DNA of 6,946 nt, from assembly GCA_913064755.1 (NCBI GenBank), contig CAJYBQ010000171.1:1-6946 (forward strand), given 5' to 3'. A program made the translations under genes and the position numbers. The stretch is from an uncultured Alphaproteobacteria bacterium. Its GTDB lineage: Bacteria > Pseudomonadota > Alphaproteobacteria > Minwuiales > Minwuiaceae. Under the pieces are notes generated by a model. It was not told where the DNA came from. It worked only from the letters and a program-made list of their open reading frames with translations, and did no database searches. Every line of letters starts with the position of its first letter. The stretch's first letter is position 1. Positions 1 through 6,946 of the stretch are shown in pieces.

Positions 1-600
1 CGCGTCGCTACCGGCTTCATGCAGGGCTGGACCACGTTCTACTGGGCCTGGTGGATTTCCTGGTCACCCTTCGTCGGCATGTTCATCGCGCGGGTGTCCA
101 AGGGCCGCACGGTCCGCGAGTTCGTCATCTGCGTGCTGGTGATTCCGACCATCGCCTGCGTGCTGTGGATGAATGTCTTCGGTGGTACCGCGATCTGGCA
201 GCACGTGGAGAACGGTTACGGCGGCGTGGTCGACACCGTGACCAACTGGCAACCCGAACTGTCCCTGTTCAGGATGGCGGAGGCATTGCCCCTGACCAAC
301 GTCGTGTCCTTCATCGGCATCGTGCTGGTGATCGTGTTCTTCGTGACCTCGTCGGATTCCGGATCGCTGGTCATCGACACGATCACGGCGGGGGGCAAGA
401 TCGACGCCCCCCTGGCGCAGCGGGTGTTCTGGTGCGTGTTCGAAGGGATTGTCGCGATCACCCTGCTGATCGGCGGTGGACTGGCATCGTTGCAGGCCGC
501 GGCGATCGCCACGGGCTTCCCCTTCGCGATCGTCATGGTCGCGATGTGCTACTGCCTCTACAAGGGGTTGAGGGACGAGCGGAAACAGTCGTTGTCGTAA
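1..600 (+). CDS. BCCT-family betaine/choline/carnitine transporter, C-terminal part (5' end outside window)
   Basis: Secondary transporter of the betaine/carnitine/choline (BCCT) family, an inner-membrane importer of quaternary-ammonium compatible solutes or nutrients. The frame is open from base 1, so about 199 C-terminal residues of a protein usually 500-700 long are present. The family signature is visible at once: a GWTTFYWAWWISW tryptophan-rich stretch followed by PFVGMFIARVSKGRT, which corresponds to transmembrane helix 8. Further hydrophobic segments follow (IPTIACVLWMNVFG; VVSFIGIVLVIVFFVTSSDSGS, carrying the conserved SSDSGS; and two near the end). The cytoplasmic tail after the last helix is only about a dozen residues (YKGLRDERKQSLS), unlike the long regulatory tails of BetP or BetT. 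Substrate cannot be assigned from this part. The gene is followed by a hairpin terminator and faces the minus-strand glycosylase gene. Family assignment is secure; a specific symbol is not. Confidence 0.95.
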   Translation, partial: RVATGFMQGWTTFYWAWWISWSPFVGMFIARVSKGRTVREFVICVLVIPTIACVLWMNVFGGTAIWQHVENGYGGVVDTVTNWQPELSLFRMAEALPLTNVVSFIGIVLVIVFFVTSSDSGSLVIDTITAGGKIDAPLAQRVFWCVFEGIVAITLLIGGGLASLQAAAIATGFPFAIVMVAMCYCLYKGLRDERKQSLS

Positions 601-619
601 CCGCTTGCCGGAATTTCGA

Positions 620-656
620 GGGGGCGTCGGATCATCCGGTCCGGCGCCCCTTTCGC
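620..656 (+). terminator. Rho-independent-type terminator after the BCCT gene
   Basis: Eleven-base inverted repeat, GGGGCGTCGGA at 621-631 and TCCGGCGCCCC at 640-650, with one G-U wobble and an 8-base loop. It is followed by TTTCGCGTTC, a short and imperfect T tract. It starts 20 bases after the transporter stop. On the minus strand no T tract follows, so it mainly serves the plus-strand transporter. Confidence 0.7.
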
Positions 657-719
657 GTTCTTCCGGACCAGTCCCGGGCGTGCCGAAGCGTTCCATCGCG
701 TGGTGGAGGCATCATGCCG

Positions 720-1370
720 TCATGCGGTCATCGCGTCCTTCAGGGACTGCAGCACGGCGGCGAACATCGCCGGTGTCAGGCGGTTGGTATTCACGTTGTA
801 GCGGGAGCAATGGTAGCTGTCGGCCAGCAGCATGCCATTCGGCAACCGGTGCTGCGCGCCATGGCCGAAGGGATAGTCCTTCTGCCGCAGGCCGAAGGTG
901 CGGACGACAGCCTCGTGCGCGATGCGTCCCAGTGCCAGCATGGCCTGCAGCCGCGGCATGGCGGCGATCTCCGCCACCAGGAATGGTCGGCAGGTCTTCG
1001 CCTCCTCCCCCGTGGGCTTGTTGGCCGGGGGCACGCAGCGGACGGCATTGGTGATCCGGCAATCGGGCAGTTGCAGGCTGTCGTCGGGGCGTGATTCATA
1101 GACCCCGCGGGCGAACCCGGCATCGATCAGCGACGGGTAAAGCAGGTCGCCGGCATAATCGCCCGTGAACGGCCGCGCCGTGCGGTTGGCCCCCTTCAGC
1201 CCCGGTGCCAGGCCGACGATCAGCAACCGGGCGGAGAGGTCGCCGAACGACGGAACCGGGCCGTTGTGGAAATCCGGATAGGCGGTGGCGTTCTGCTCGC
1301 GAAAGGCCACCAGGCGGGGGCACAGCGTGCAGTCGGGACGTGGTTCATGGGCTGACATGGCAGTGGACAC
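720..1370 (-). CDS. Family 5 (UdgB-type) uracil-DNA glycosylase with [4Fe-4S] cluster
   Basis: Removes uracil, and in this family often other deaminated bases, from DNA as the first step of base excision repair. 216 residues from GTG at 1370. Four cysteines in the iron-sulfur pattern of family 4/5 enzymes are visible: C14 and C17 (CTLCPRL), C112 and C127. Motif A is GLAPG (53-57) followed by GANRTARPFTGD (60-71); the absence of a polar residue inside GLAPG fits family 5 rather than family 4 (GEAPG). The second catalytic motif is SYHCSRYNVNTNRLT (185-199), with H187 the expected catalytic histidine; the more usual triplet is HPS or HVS. The GTG lies 9 bases after the stop of the upstream NYN gene, suggesting co-transcription. 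An in-frame ATG at 1358 is an alternative start; neither has a strong ribosome-binding site. Convergent with the transporter gene. Confidence 0.93.
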   Translation of the reverse strand: MSTAMSAHEPRPDCTLCPRLVAFREQNATAYPDFHNGPVPSFGDLSARLLIVGLAPGLKGANRTARPFTGDYAGDLLYPSLIDAGFARGVYESRPDDSLQLPDCRITNAVRCVPPANKPTGEEAKTCRPFLVAEIAAMPRLQAMLALGRIAHEAVVRTFGLRQKDYPFGHGAQHRLPNGMLLADSYHCSRYNVNTNRLTPAMFAAVLQSLKDAMTA

Positions 1371-1379
1371 GGATGCGCG

Positions 1380-2033
1380 TCAGCTCACCAGTTCGTCGTC
1401 GAAATCATCATCGTCCTCGTCGTCGCCCGCATCATCACGGTAGGTGCCGCGCGGGGCATCCTCGCGACGCGGGTTCTGCGGGCGCACGAAGCCCTCGCGG
1501 CCGATCAGCGGCTGCAGGGTCTGCAGTTCGATGAAGCGGTCGGCCTGGCGGCGCAGCTCGTCGGCGATCATCGGCGGCTGGGTCTTGATGGTGCTGACCA
1601 CGGTGCAGCGCAGGCCGCGCCGCTGAACCGCCTCCAGCAGGCTGCGGAAGTCCCCGTCGCCGGAGAACAGGACCGCGTGGTCGATGAAACCGGCCATTTC
1701 CATCATGTCGATGGCCAGTTCGATATCCATGTTGCCCTTCACCTTGCGGCGACCGTCGTGGCCCACGAACTCCTTCGCCGGCTTCGTCACCATCGTGAAG
1801 CCGTTGTAGTCCAGCCAGTCCACCAGCGGGCGCAGCGGTGAATACTCCTGGTCCTCCAGCAGGGCGGTGTAATAGAACGCGCGCACCAGGTTGGTGTGCT
1901 TCGCGAACACCGTCCGAAGCTTTCTGTAGTCGATGTCGAAATTCAGCGAACGCGCCGCCGCGTAAAGATTGGCGCCATCTATGAACAGGGCCACCTTCTC
2001 GGACGGGTAAAATCCGAGGTCCAGATCAGACAT
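1380..2033 (-). CDS. NYN/LabA-like domain protein (PIN-fold nuclease family, DUF88-like)
   Basis: Predicted member of the NYN domain family (PIN-like fold, LabA/DUF88 group), whose characterised relatives are metal-dependent RNases; its substrate is unknown. From ATG at 2033 it has 217 residues. Acidic residues expected at the metal site are visible: D19 in FIDGANLY (17-24), D103 in KGNMDIELAIDMM, and D126/D128 in FSGDGDFRSLLEAV. The NYN domain covers about residues 13-165. It is followed by a basic linker (RPQNPRRED) and a strongly acidic C-terminal tail (DDAGDDEDDDDFDDE, about 200-214), probably disordered. A TTG two codons upstream (2039) could also start the frame, but ATG gives a normal N-terminus; no clear Shine-Dalgarno sequence is seen for either. 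First gene of a unit with the downstream glycosylase, divergent from folK. Family assignment is strong; cellular role is not known. Confidence 0.92.
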   Translation of the reverse strand: MSDLDLGFYPSEKVALFIDGANLYAAARSLNFDIDYRKLRTVFAKHTNLVRAFYYTALLEDQEYSPLRPLVDWLDYNGFTMVTKPAKEFVGHDGRRKVKGNMDIELAIDMMEMAGFIDHAVLFSGDGDFRSLLEAVQRRGLRCTVVSTIKTQPPMIADELRRQADRFIELQTLQPLIGREGFVRPQNPRREDAPRGTYRDDAGDDEDDDDFDDELVS

Positions 2034-2216
2034 TTGCAAAACCGTTTCAATGAATTATCCATGGCGTTCCGCAGGCTGCCGGATCGCGACACGAGATGGC
2101 GCAATCGAACCGCTTCCGGAACCGTGCAGAAGCTATCCCTGAATAGGCTGCGAGGGTTGGAATTGCCAGCTAAAAGCACCACCTCTGTCGGGGCTGACTG
2201 GTGTCCGGGCAAATGC

Positions 2217-2246
2217 TTGCCGGGGTAACATGCTACCGGGGTTAAT
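2217..2246 (+). promoter_or_regulatory. Candidate sigma70-type promoter for folK-rpoZ-rsh
   Basis: TTGCCG (2217-2222) and GTTAAT (2241-2246) separated by 18 bases; each hexamer matches four of six consensus positions. It would start transcription near 2253, just before the AGGAGG, giving a very short leader. The CCGGGGT(T)AA direct repeats overlap the spacer and -10 region, a place where a regulator could bind. Prediction by eye only. Confidence 0.4.
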
Positions 2247-2258
2247 CGGCCGCGCGCC

Positions 2259-2264
2259 AGGAGG
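2259..2264 (+). promoter_or_regulatory. Shine-Dalgarno sequence of folK
   Basis: A perfect AGGAGG five bases before the ATG at 2270. It is the strongest ribosome-binding site in the window and fixes the folK start. Confidence 0.85.
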
Positions 2265-2269
2265 ACCTG

Positions 2270-2812
2270 ATGATCTTGATCGGACTGGGCGCGAACCTGC
2301 CGCACCCCGAACACGGTGCGCCCGAAAGCACGCTGACTGCCGCGCTGGAACGGATTTCCGCGCGTGGCATCCGCATCGTCGCGCAGTCCGGCTGGTACGT
2401 CAGCCCGCCCTTCCCGCCCTCGCTGTCGCAGCAGCCCTGGTTCGTCAATGGCGTTATCGCGGTGGAAACCACGGACGAACCCGACAGGCTGCTGCAGACC
2501 CTGCACGAGATCGAATGGTCGTTCGGCCGCGTGCGCCAGGCCCGCTGGGCACCGAGATGGATCGACCTCGACCTGCTGGCCTACGACGACCGGCTGGCCC
2601 CGGCATCTGGGGTGCATGGCACGCCCGAACTGCCGCATCCGCGCATGGCGGAGCGTGCCTTCGTGTTGCTGCCGCTGCGGGAAATCGCGCCGGACTGGCG
2701 TCATCCGGTCAGCGGGGCAACGGCGGCGGAACTGCTGGCCCGGGCCGATGGCGCCGGCGTCGCGCCGCTGATGGCGGAAAAAGAGGTTGCGGGCGCGGCG
2801 GTGAGCGGTTAG
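2270..2812 (+). CDS. folK: 2-amino-4-hydroxy-6-hydroxymethyldihydropteridine diphosphokinase (HPPK)
   Basis: Transfers pyrophosphate from ATP to 6-hydroxymethyl-7,8-dihydropterin, the step before dihydropteroate synthase in folate biosynthesis; cytosolic. 180 residues, slightly longer than E. coli FolK (about 160). The N-terminal GLGANL (5-10) is the family start motif. N60 lies in WFVNGVIAV, part of the pterin site. The family signature RWAPRWIDLDLLAY (92-105) carries the magnesium-binding D99 and D101. LPHPRMAERAFVLLPL (121-136) is the conserved C-terminal motif. The last 30 or so residues (ARADGAGVAPLMAE onward) are Ala/Gly-rich and variable. First gene of a unit with rpoZ (48-base gap) and rsh. 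folK is not beside folB or folP here, so its placement is that of a promoter-proximal housekeeping gene. Assignment is secure. Confidence 0.96.
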   Translation: MILIGLGANLPHPEHGAPESTLTAALERISARGIRIVAQSGWYVSPPFPPSLSQQPWFVNGVIAVETTDEPDRLLQTLHEIEWSFGRVRQARWAPRWIDLDLLAYDDRLAPASGVHGTPELPHPRMAERAFVLLPLREIAPDWRHPVSGATAAELLARADGAGVAPLMAEKEVAGAAVSG

Positions 2813-2848
2813 AGACCCTGTTCTTTCCAGAATTGCGCAACCTGTGCC

Positions 2849-2853
2849 GGAGG
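2849..2853 (+). promoter_or_regulatory. Shine-Dalgarno sequence of rpoZ
   Basis: GGAGG seven bases before the rpoZ ATG at 2861, supporting that start. Just upstream, CGCAACCT (2836-2843) is the exact complement of AGGTTGCG (2784-2791) in the end of folK, so this site sits beside a possible mRNA stem. Confidence 0.75.
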
Positions 2854-2860
2854 TGCCTTC

Positions 2861-3175
2861 ATGGCCCGCGTTACCGTTGAAGATTGTATCGACAAGGTTC
2901 CGAACCGCTTTGATCTCGTCCTCGTGGCCGCCCAGCGCGCCCGTGGCATCTCCAGCGGAGCGGAGTTGCTGGTCGATCGCGACAACGACAAGAACCCGGT
3001 CGTGTCCCTGCGGGAGATCGCCGAGGAAAAGGTCGATCCCAAGGAACTCTACAACGCCCTCGTCGCCAGCTATCAGCGGCACGTGGAACGTGACGAGCCG
3101 GAAGAGGATGATCTGGCCACGCGCATGCGTCGTGAGCTGGCTGCAATTGCCGCGGGTGAACAGAACGCCGGCTGA
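2861..3175 (+). CDS. rpoZ: DNA-directed RNA polymerase subunit omega
   Basis: Omega subunit, which helps fold and assemble beta-prime into RNA polymerase; in E. coli it contributes to a ppGpp-binding site. 104 residues, within the usual range for alphaproteobacteria. The conserved N-terminal region is clear: MARVTVEDC, then NRFDLVLVAAQRAR (15-28), then VSLREIAEEKV, which aligns with the family's conserved helix. The C-terminal third (YQRHVERDEPEEDDLATRMRRELAAIAAGEQ) is charged and variable, as expected. It starts 48 bases after folK and ends 36 bases before rsh, so the three genes are probably co-transcribed; an additional promoter in the folK-rpoZ gap is possible but none is clear. Assignment is secure. 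Confidence 0.97.
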   Translation: MARVTVEDCIDKVPNRFDLVLVAAQRARGISSGAELLVDRDNDKNPVVSLREIAEEKVDPKELYNALVASYQRHVERDEPEEDDLATRMRRELAAIAAGEQNAG

Positions 3176-3211
3176 TGACGCGTCGGCGGGCAATGCGATA
3201 GGCTTGCCCGC

Positions 3212-5341
<2,130 letters not shown>

Positions 5342-5387
5342 CGGTCATCCCGGTCGAACGGCTACGCCGGTCCGGTGTTCCCGTCGT

Positions 5388-5819
5388 TCAGGTCCCGCCT
5401 GAGAGCCATTTCGCACGCACCACCACGTCCTGCGCCTCGTAACCCAGCCTGTCGTAGAACCCGAGCGCCGCCGCGTTGGTGCCCCGGACCATCAGTTCCA
5501 CCTTGGGGCAGCCCTGGGCGCGCAGGAATTCCTCCGCCCGCTGCACCAGCGCGCGGGCGATGCCGCCACCGCGCGCGGCGGGATCACTGGCCAGGTAGTA
5601 CATCCAGCCACGGTGCCCGTCGTAGCCGACCATCAGGGTGCCGGTGACCCGACCCGGTTCGGCCGCGTGGACCAGCAATGTGGATGTCGGGGTTTCCAGG
5701 GCCCTGCCGATGTCCGCATCCGGATCGTTCCACGGCCGGGTCAGGTCGCAGGCCTGCCAGAGCGCCACCACCTGGTCGCGGTCGGCGGGGCGATAGGGAC
5801 GGACCGGATCAGTTGACAT
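5388..5819 (-). CDS. ypeA: GNAT-family N-acetyltransferase, YpeA type
   Basis: Acetyl-CoA-dependent N-acetyltransferase of the GNAT fold, close to E. coli YpeA, whose substrate is unknown. 143 residues, the usual length. YpeA-type motifs are visible: CDLTRPWNDPDADI (29-42), GYDGHRGWMYYLA, and GCPKVELMVRGTN. The acetyl-CoA pyrophosphate loop (motif A) reads ARGGGIARALV, and NAAALGFYDRLGYE is the standard C-terminal GNAT motif with its tyrosine. The start ATG (5819) lies inside the end of the Sir2 gene: the last codons and stop of the deacylase overlap the first codons of this gene by 11 bases (5809-5819), so translation is probably coupled. Convergent with rsh. The pairing with a deacylase suggests, but does not prove, opposing acyl-lysine activities. 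Confidence 0.9.
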   Translation of the reverse strand: MSTDPVRPYRPADRDQVVALWQACDLTRPWNDPDADIGRALETPTSTLLVHAAEPGRVTGTLMVGYDGHRGWMYYLASDPAARGGGIARALVQRAEEFLRAQGCPKVELMVRGTNAAALGFYDRLGYEAQDVVVRAKWLSGGT

Positions 5820-6579
5820 TGACGGCGTCGCCCAGGGTCGGCCCGATCTCCGCGTTCAGCACCAGGTCGGCGAAGCGGTCCAGGTCGGTCGGGTCGCGGT
5901 TGAGGATCACCAGCCCGGCACCGTTCTCCCTCGCCAGGCGCGGGAATCCGGCGGCGGGATAGCCCACCAGCGCTGAACCGCGCACGATGCAGAGGTCGGC
6001 GGCGAGGGTTTCTCGCTCCGCCCGCTCCATCTCAGCCAGCGGCATGCTCTGGCCGAAGGAAATGGTCGCGGTCTTCACGATGCCCCCGCAGTTCCGGCAA
6101 TAGGGCAGGGTTCCATCCGCCTCGAAATGGTGACGGATCTGCGCCAGTTCATGGCGCAGCCCGCAGTCAAGGCAGGTCGCATAGGTGGAATTGCCGTGCA
6201 GTTCGATCACCTTCTCGTCCGGCACGCCGCTCGCCTGGTGCAGGCCGTCGACATTCTGGGTGATGATGGCGCTGGCCTTGCCCGTCGCGATCAGCTTTTC
6301 TACCGCGCGGTGGCCGCGGTTCGGCGTGGCGCTGGCGAAGGTTTCCTCCATGGCGAACTTGCGTCGCCAGGATTCGGTGCGCATCTCCTCCCGCGCGATG
6401 AAGTCGCGGAAGTCGATCGGCTGGTTCTTGGTCCAGAGCCCGCCCGGACTGCGGAAGTCGGGAATGCCTGATTCGGTTGAAATGCCGGCGCCGGTGAAGA
6501 ACACGATGCGCGATGCCTGATCGATCATCGCCTTCAGTTCGGCGACCTCATCGGGGTTGGCAAATCCGTCCTGCGTCAT
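5809..6579 (-). CDS. Sir2-family NAD-dependent protein deacylase (sirtuin)
   Basis: Removes acyl groups from protein lysines using NAD+, releasing nicotinamide and O-acyl-ADP-ribose; cytosolic. 256 residues, a complete catalytic core. Motifs in order: FFTGAGISTESGIPDFRS (27-44), NAD-binding; TQNVDGLH (107-114); HGN (128-130) with catalytic H128; four zinc cysteines C136-x2-C139 and C161-x2-C164; SFGQ (174-177); GSALVGYPAAG (201-211). The GSAL stretch has Ala at 203, where most sirtuins have a second Ser/Thr next to NAD. The helix that in CobB/SIRT5 carries the Tyr and Arg of succinyl-lysine recognition reads SWRRKFAM here, so a desuccinylase role is not supported (alignment by eye). A GGAAGG lies 9 bases before the ATG. 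Its end overlaps the YpeA-type acetyltransferase gene. Similar to cobB in role, but not assigned that name. Confidence 0.95.
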   Translation of the reverse strand: MTQDGFANPDEVAELKAMIDQASRIVFFTGAGISTESGIPDFRSPGGLWTKNQPIDFRDFIAREEMRTESWRRKFAMEETFASATPNRGHRAVEKLIATGKASAIITQNVDGLHQASGVPDEKVIELHGNSTYATCLDCGLRHELAQIRHHFEADGTLPYCRNCGGIVKTATISFGQSMPLAEMERAERETLAADLCIVRGSALVGYPAAGFPRLARENGAGLVILNRDPTDLDRFADLVLNAEIGPTLGDAVNVN

Positions 6580-6601
6580 GGCTGCTGGCCTTCCCTGTCA
6601 T

Positions 6602-6633
6602 GCGTCCCGGGGCGTGGACGAGGACCGGGACGC
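6602..6633 (-). repeat. Perfect 9-base inverted repeat in the sirtuin leader
   Basis: GCGTCCCGG (6602-6610) and CCGGGACGC (6625-6633), 14-base loop. Neither side is followed by a T tract, so it is not a textbook intrinsic terminator. It lies 23 bases upstream of the sirtuin start and would form a stable stem in the 5' leader RNA; it could also be a protein-binding operator. Confidence 0.5.
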
Positions 6634-6642
6634 TCTGCCCAT

Positions 6643-6659
6643 GGCGGCCTGGCCGCCTT
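6643..6659. repeat. GGCGGCCTGGCCGCC palindrome
   Basis: Inverted repeat at 6643-6657 that can form a 6-base GC stem with a CTG loop. On the plus strand it is followed by TTCATTC; on the minus strand, the direction of the flanking genes, by ATGGGC. As a terminator for the MlaC-like gene it is therefore weak. Confidence 0.4.
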
Positions 6660-6708
6660 CATTCACCCCCGGCGCTTCACCCCCGCTTCAACCGCCGTGG
6701 CGGGCGGC

Positions 6709-6946
6709 TTACTGCGTGGTCTGCTGCTGACGCAGCCGTTCCAGCAAGGCCTCGACGCGTCCGCCGTTCTGCGCGATGACGGCGCCGAATTCGGAACGCT
6801 GGCTGATCGCCATGCTGACGCCCTCGACGACCACGTCGCCGCTGCGCTGCACACCCCCCCGCGCCACCACCCACCAGCCACCCCTCCCCACGAGCCCCCG
6901 CGGTCGCTCGCCCACACACTTCACCACCTGCACGTGCTCACGCAGG
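6709..6946 (-). CDS. MlaC-like phospholipid-binding protein, C-terminal end (5' part outside window, upstream sequence abnormal)
   Basis: The last 36 or so codons read as the end of an MlaC/Ttg2D-type periplasmic protein (toluene-tolerance family), which carries phospholipids between the outer-membrane Mla complex and the inner-membrane MlaFEDB transporter. Evidence is the family's closing motif, GDVVVEGVSMAISQRSEFGAV, then a short helix ending LLERLRQQQTTQ and TAA at 6709-6711. The frame stays open to the edge. Upstream of about 6850 it is unusual: it reads GGWWVVARGGVQRSGD, whereas relatives normally have the Trp-containing strand running directly into DVVVEG, so roughly nine residues look extra or scrambled. 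This stretch is extremely C-rich on the plus strand (34 C, 1 T in 6851-6900). A frameshift, assembly error or genuine divergence are all possible. Same strand as the sirtuin gene, 129 bases upstream of it. Family call is moderate; integrity is uncertain. Confidence 0.7.
   Translation of the reverse strand, partial: LREHVQVVKCVGERPRGLVGRGGWWVVARGGVQRSGDVVVEGVSMAISQRSEFGAVIAQNGGRVEALLERLRQQQTTQ

Larger units (their letters stand above)
2034..2269. promoter_or_regulatory. Divergent intergenic region between the NYN gene and folK
   Basis: 236 bases with no convincing gene. It must hold the promoters of both units. On the minus strand a GATAAT hexamer (complement of 2054-2059) lies about 20 bases before the NYN ATG, but no good -35 element accompanies it. 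Other structure: an 8-base palindrome TTCCGGAA (2114-2121); a small bulged hairpin AGCTAT/ATAGGCT (2131-2149); and two near-repeats of CCGGGGTAA (2220-2228) and CCGGGGTTAA (2236-2245) within the folK promoter area. Base composition is less GC-rich than the flanking genes. Short ATG-initiated frames crossing it have no recognisable protein features. Confidence 0.6.
6580..6708. other. Intergenic region with two hairpins and a short direct repeat
   Basis: 129 bases between the MlaC-like stop and the sirtuin start, both on the minus strand. It contains a perfect 9-base inverted repeat (6602-6610 with 6625-6633), a GGCGGCCTGGCCGCC palindrome (6643-6657), and two copies of TTCACCCCCG (6660-6669 and 6676-6685). 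No open frame here looks like a protein. It may hold the transcript end of the MlaC-like gene and the leader of the sirtuin gene. Confidence 0.6.

Noticed and set aside
185..199. Possible truncation or pseudogene status of the BCCT transporter.
   Set aside because: The frame is open to the left edge and all visible helices and the stop are normal; the missing part is outside the window.
783..814. HCS instead of HPS in the glycosylase second motif as evidence of inactivity.
   Set aside because: The middle residue varies in family 5 enzymes, while the catalytic histidine, the RYNVNTNRLT context and all four cluster cysteines are kept.
51..1094. A 347-codon plus-strand frame across the transporter, terminator and glycosylase gene.
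   Set aside because: It overlaps the BCCT gene in another frame and runs antisense through the glycosylase; very rich in R, G and H, with no domain.
2034..2269. Possible small RNA or riboswitch upstream of folK.
   Set aside because: Only small, weak hairpins are present, and the best promoter candidate leaves a leader too short for a riboswitch.
2230..2880. A 216-codon plus-strand frame overlapping folK and the start of rpoZ.
   Set aside because: Out-of-frame shadow of folK; folK has a perfect AGGAGG and full family motifs.
5342..5387. Possible bidirectional terminator between rsh and the convergent acetyltransferase gene.
   Set aside because: Only a GGC-TAC-GCC mini-palindrome and no T tract; too weak to annotate.

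Overview
The window is about 6.9 kb of GC-rich, gene-dense chromosome. Gene content, order and protein sequence point to an alphaproteobacterium, probably in or near the Rhodospirillales/Acetobacterales; this placement is inference. The main evidence is the run folK, rpoZ, bifunctional RelA/SpoT homologue (Rsh), with a NYN/LabA-like gene diverging from it. Nothing looks like phage, IS, integron, CRISPR or tRNA, and no gap between genes exceeds about 240 bases.

Layout. (1) 1-600 (+): C-terminal part of a BCCT-family compatible-solute transporter, open at the left edge and followed by a hairpin terminator. (2) 720-2033 (-): two-gene unit of a NYN/LabA-like nuclease-family protein followed by a [4Fe-4S] family 5 (UdgB-type) uracil-DNA glycosylase. 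(3) 2034-2269: divergent promoter region. (4) 2270-5341 (+): folK, rpoZ and rsh, linking folate synthesis, the RNA polymerase omega subunit and (p)ppGpp metabolism. Omega forms part of a ppGpp site on RNA polymerase in E. coli, so the rpoZ-rsh pairing makes functional sense. (5) 5388-6579 (-): Sir2-family NAD-dependent deacylase overlapping a YpeA-type GNAT acetyltransferase by 11 bases, convergent with rsh. (6) 6709 to right edge (-): C-terminal end of an MlaC-like lipid-transport protein; its upstream part runs into strongly C-skewed, low-complexity sequence.

I found no convincing new multi-gene system. Most worth a second look: the Rsh synthetase motif reads QFDD (RelA-like, EXDD type) where bifunctional enzymes normally have RXKD, although the hydrolase residues are intact; the deacylase and acetyltransferase genes are translationally overlapped; and the MlaC-like gene is abnormal at the window's right edge. 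Everything else is ordinary housekeeping.
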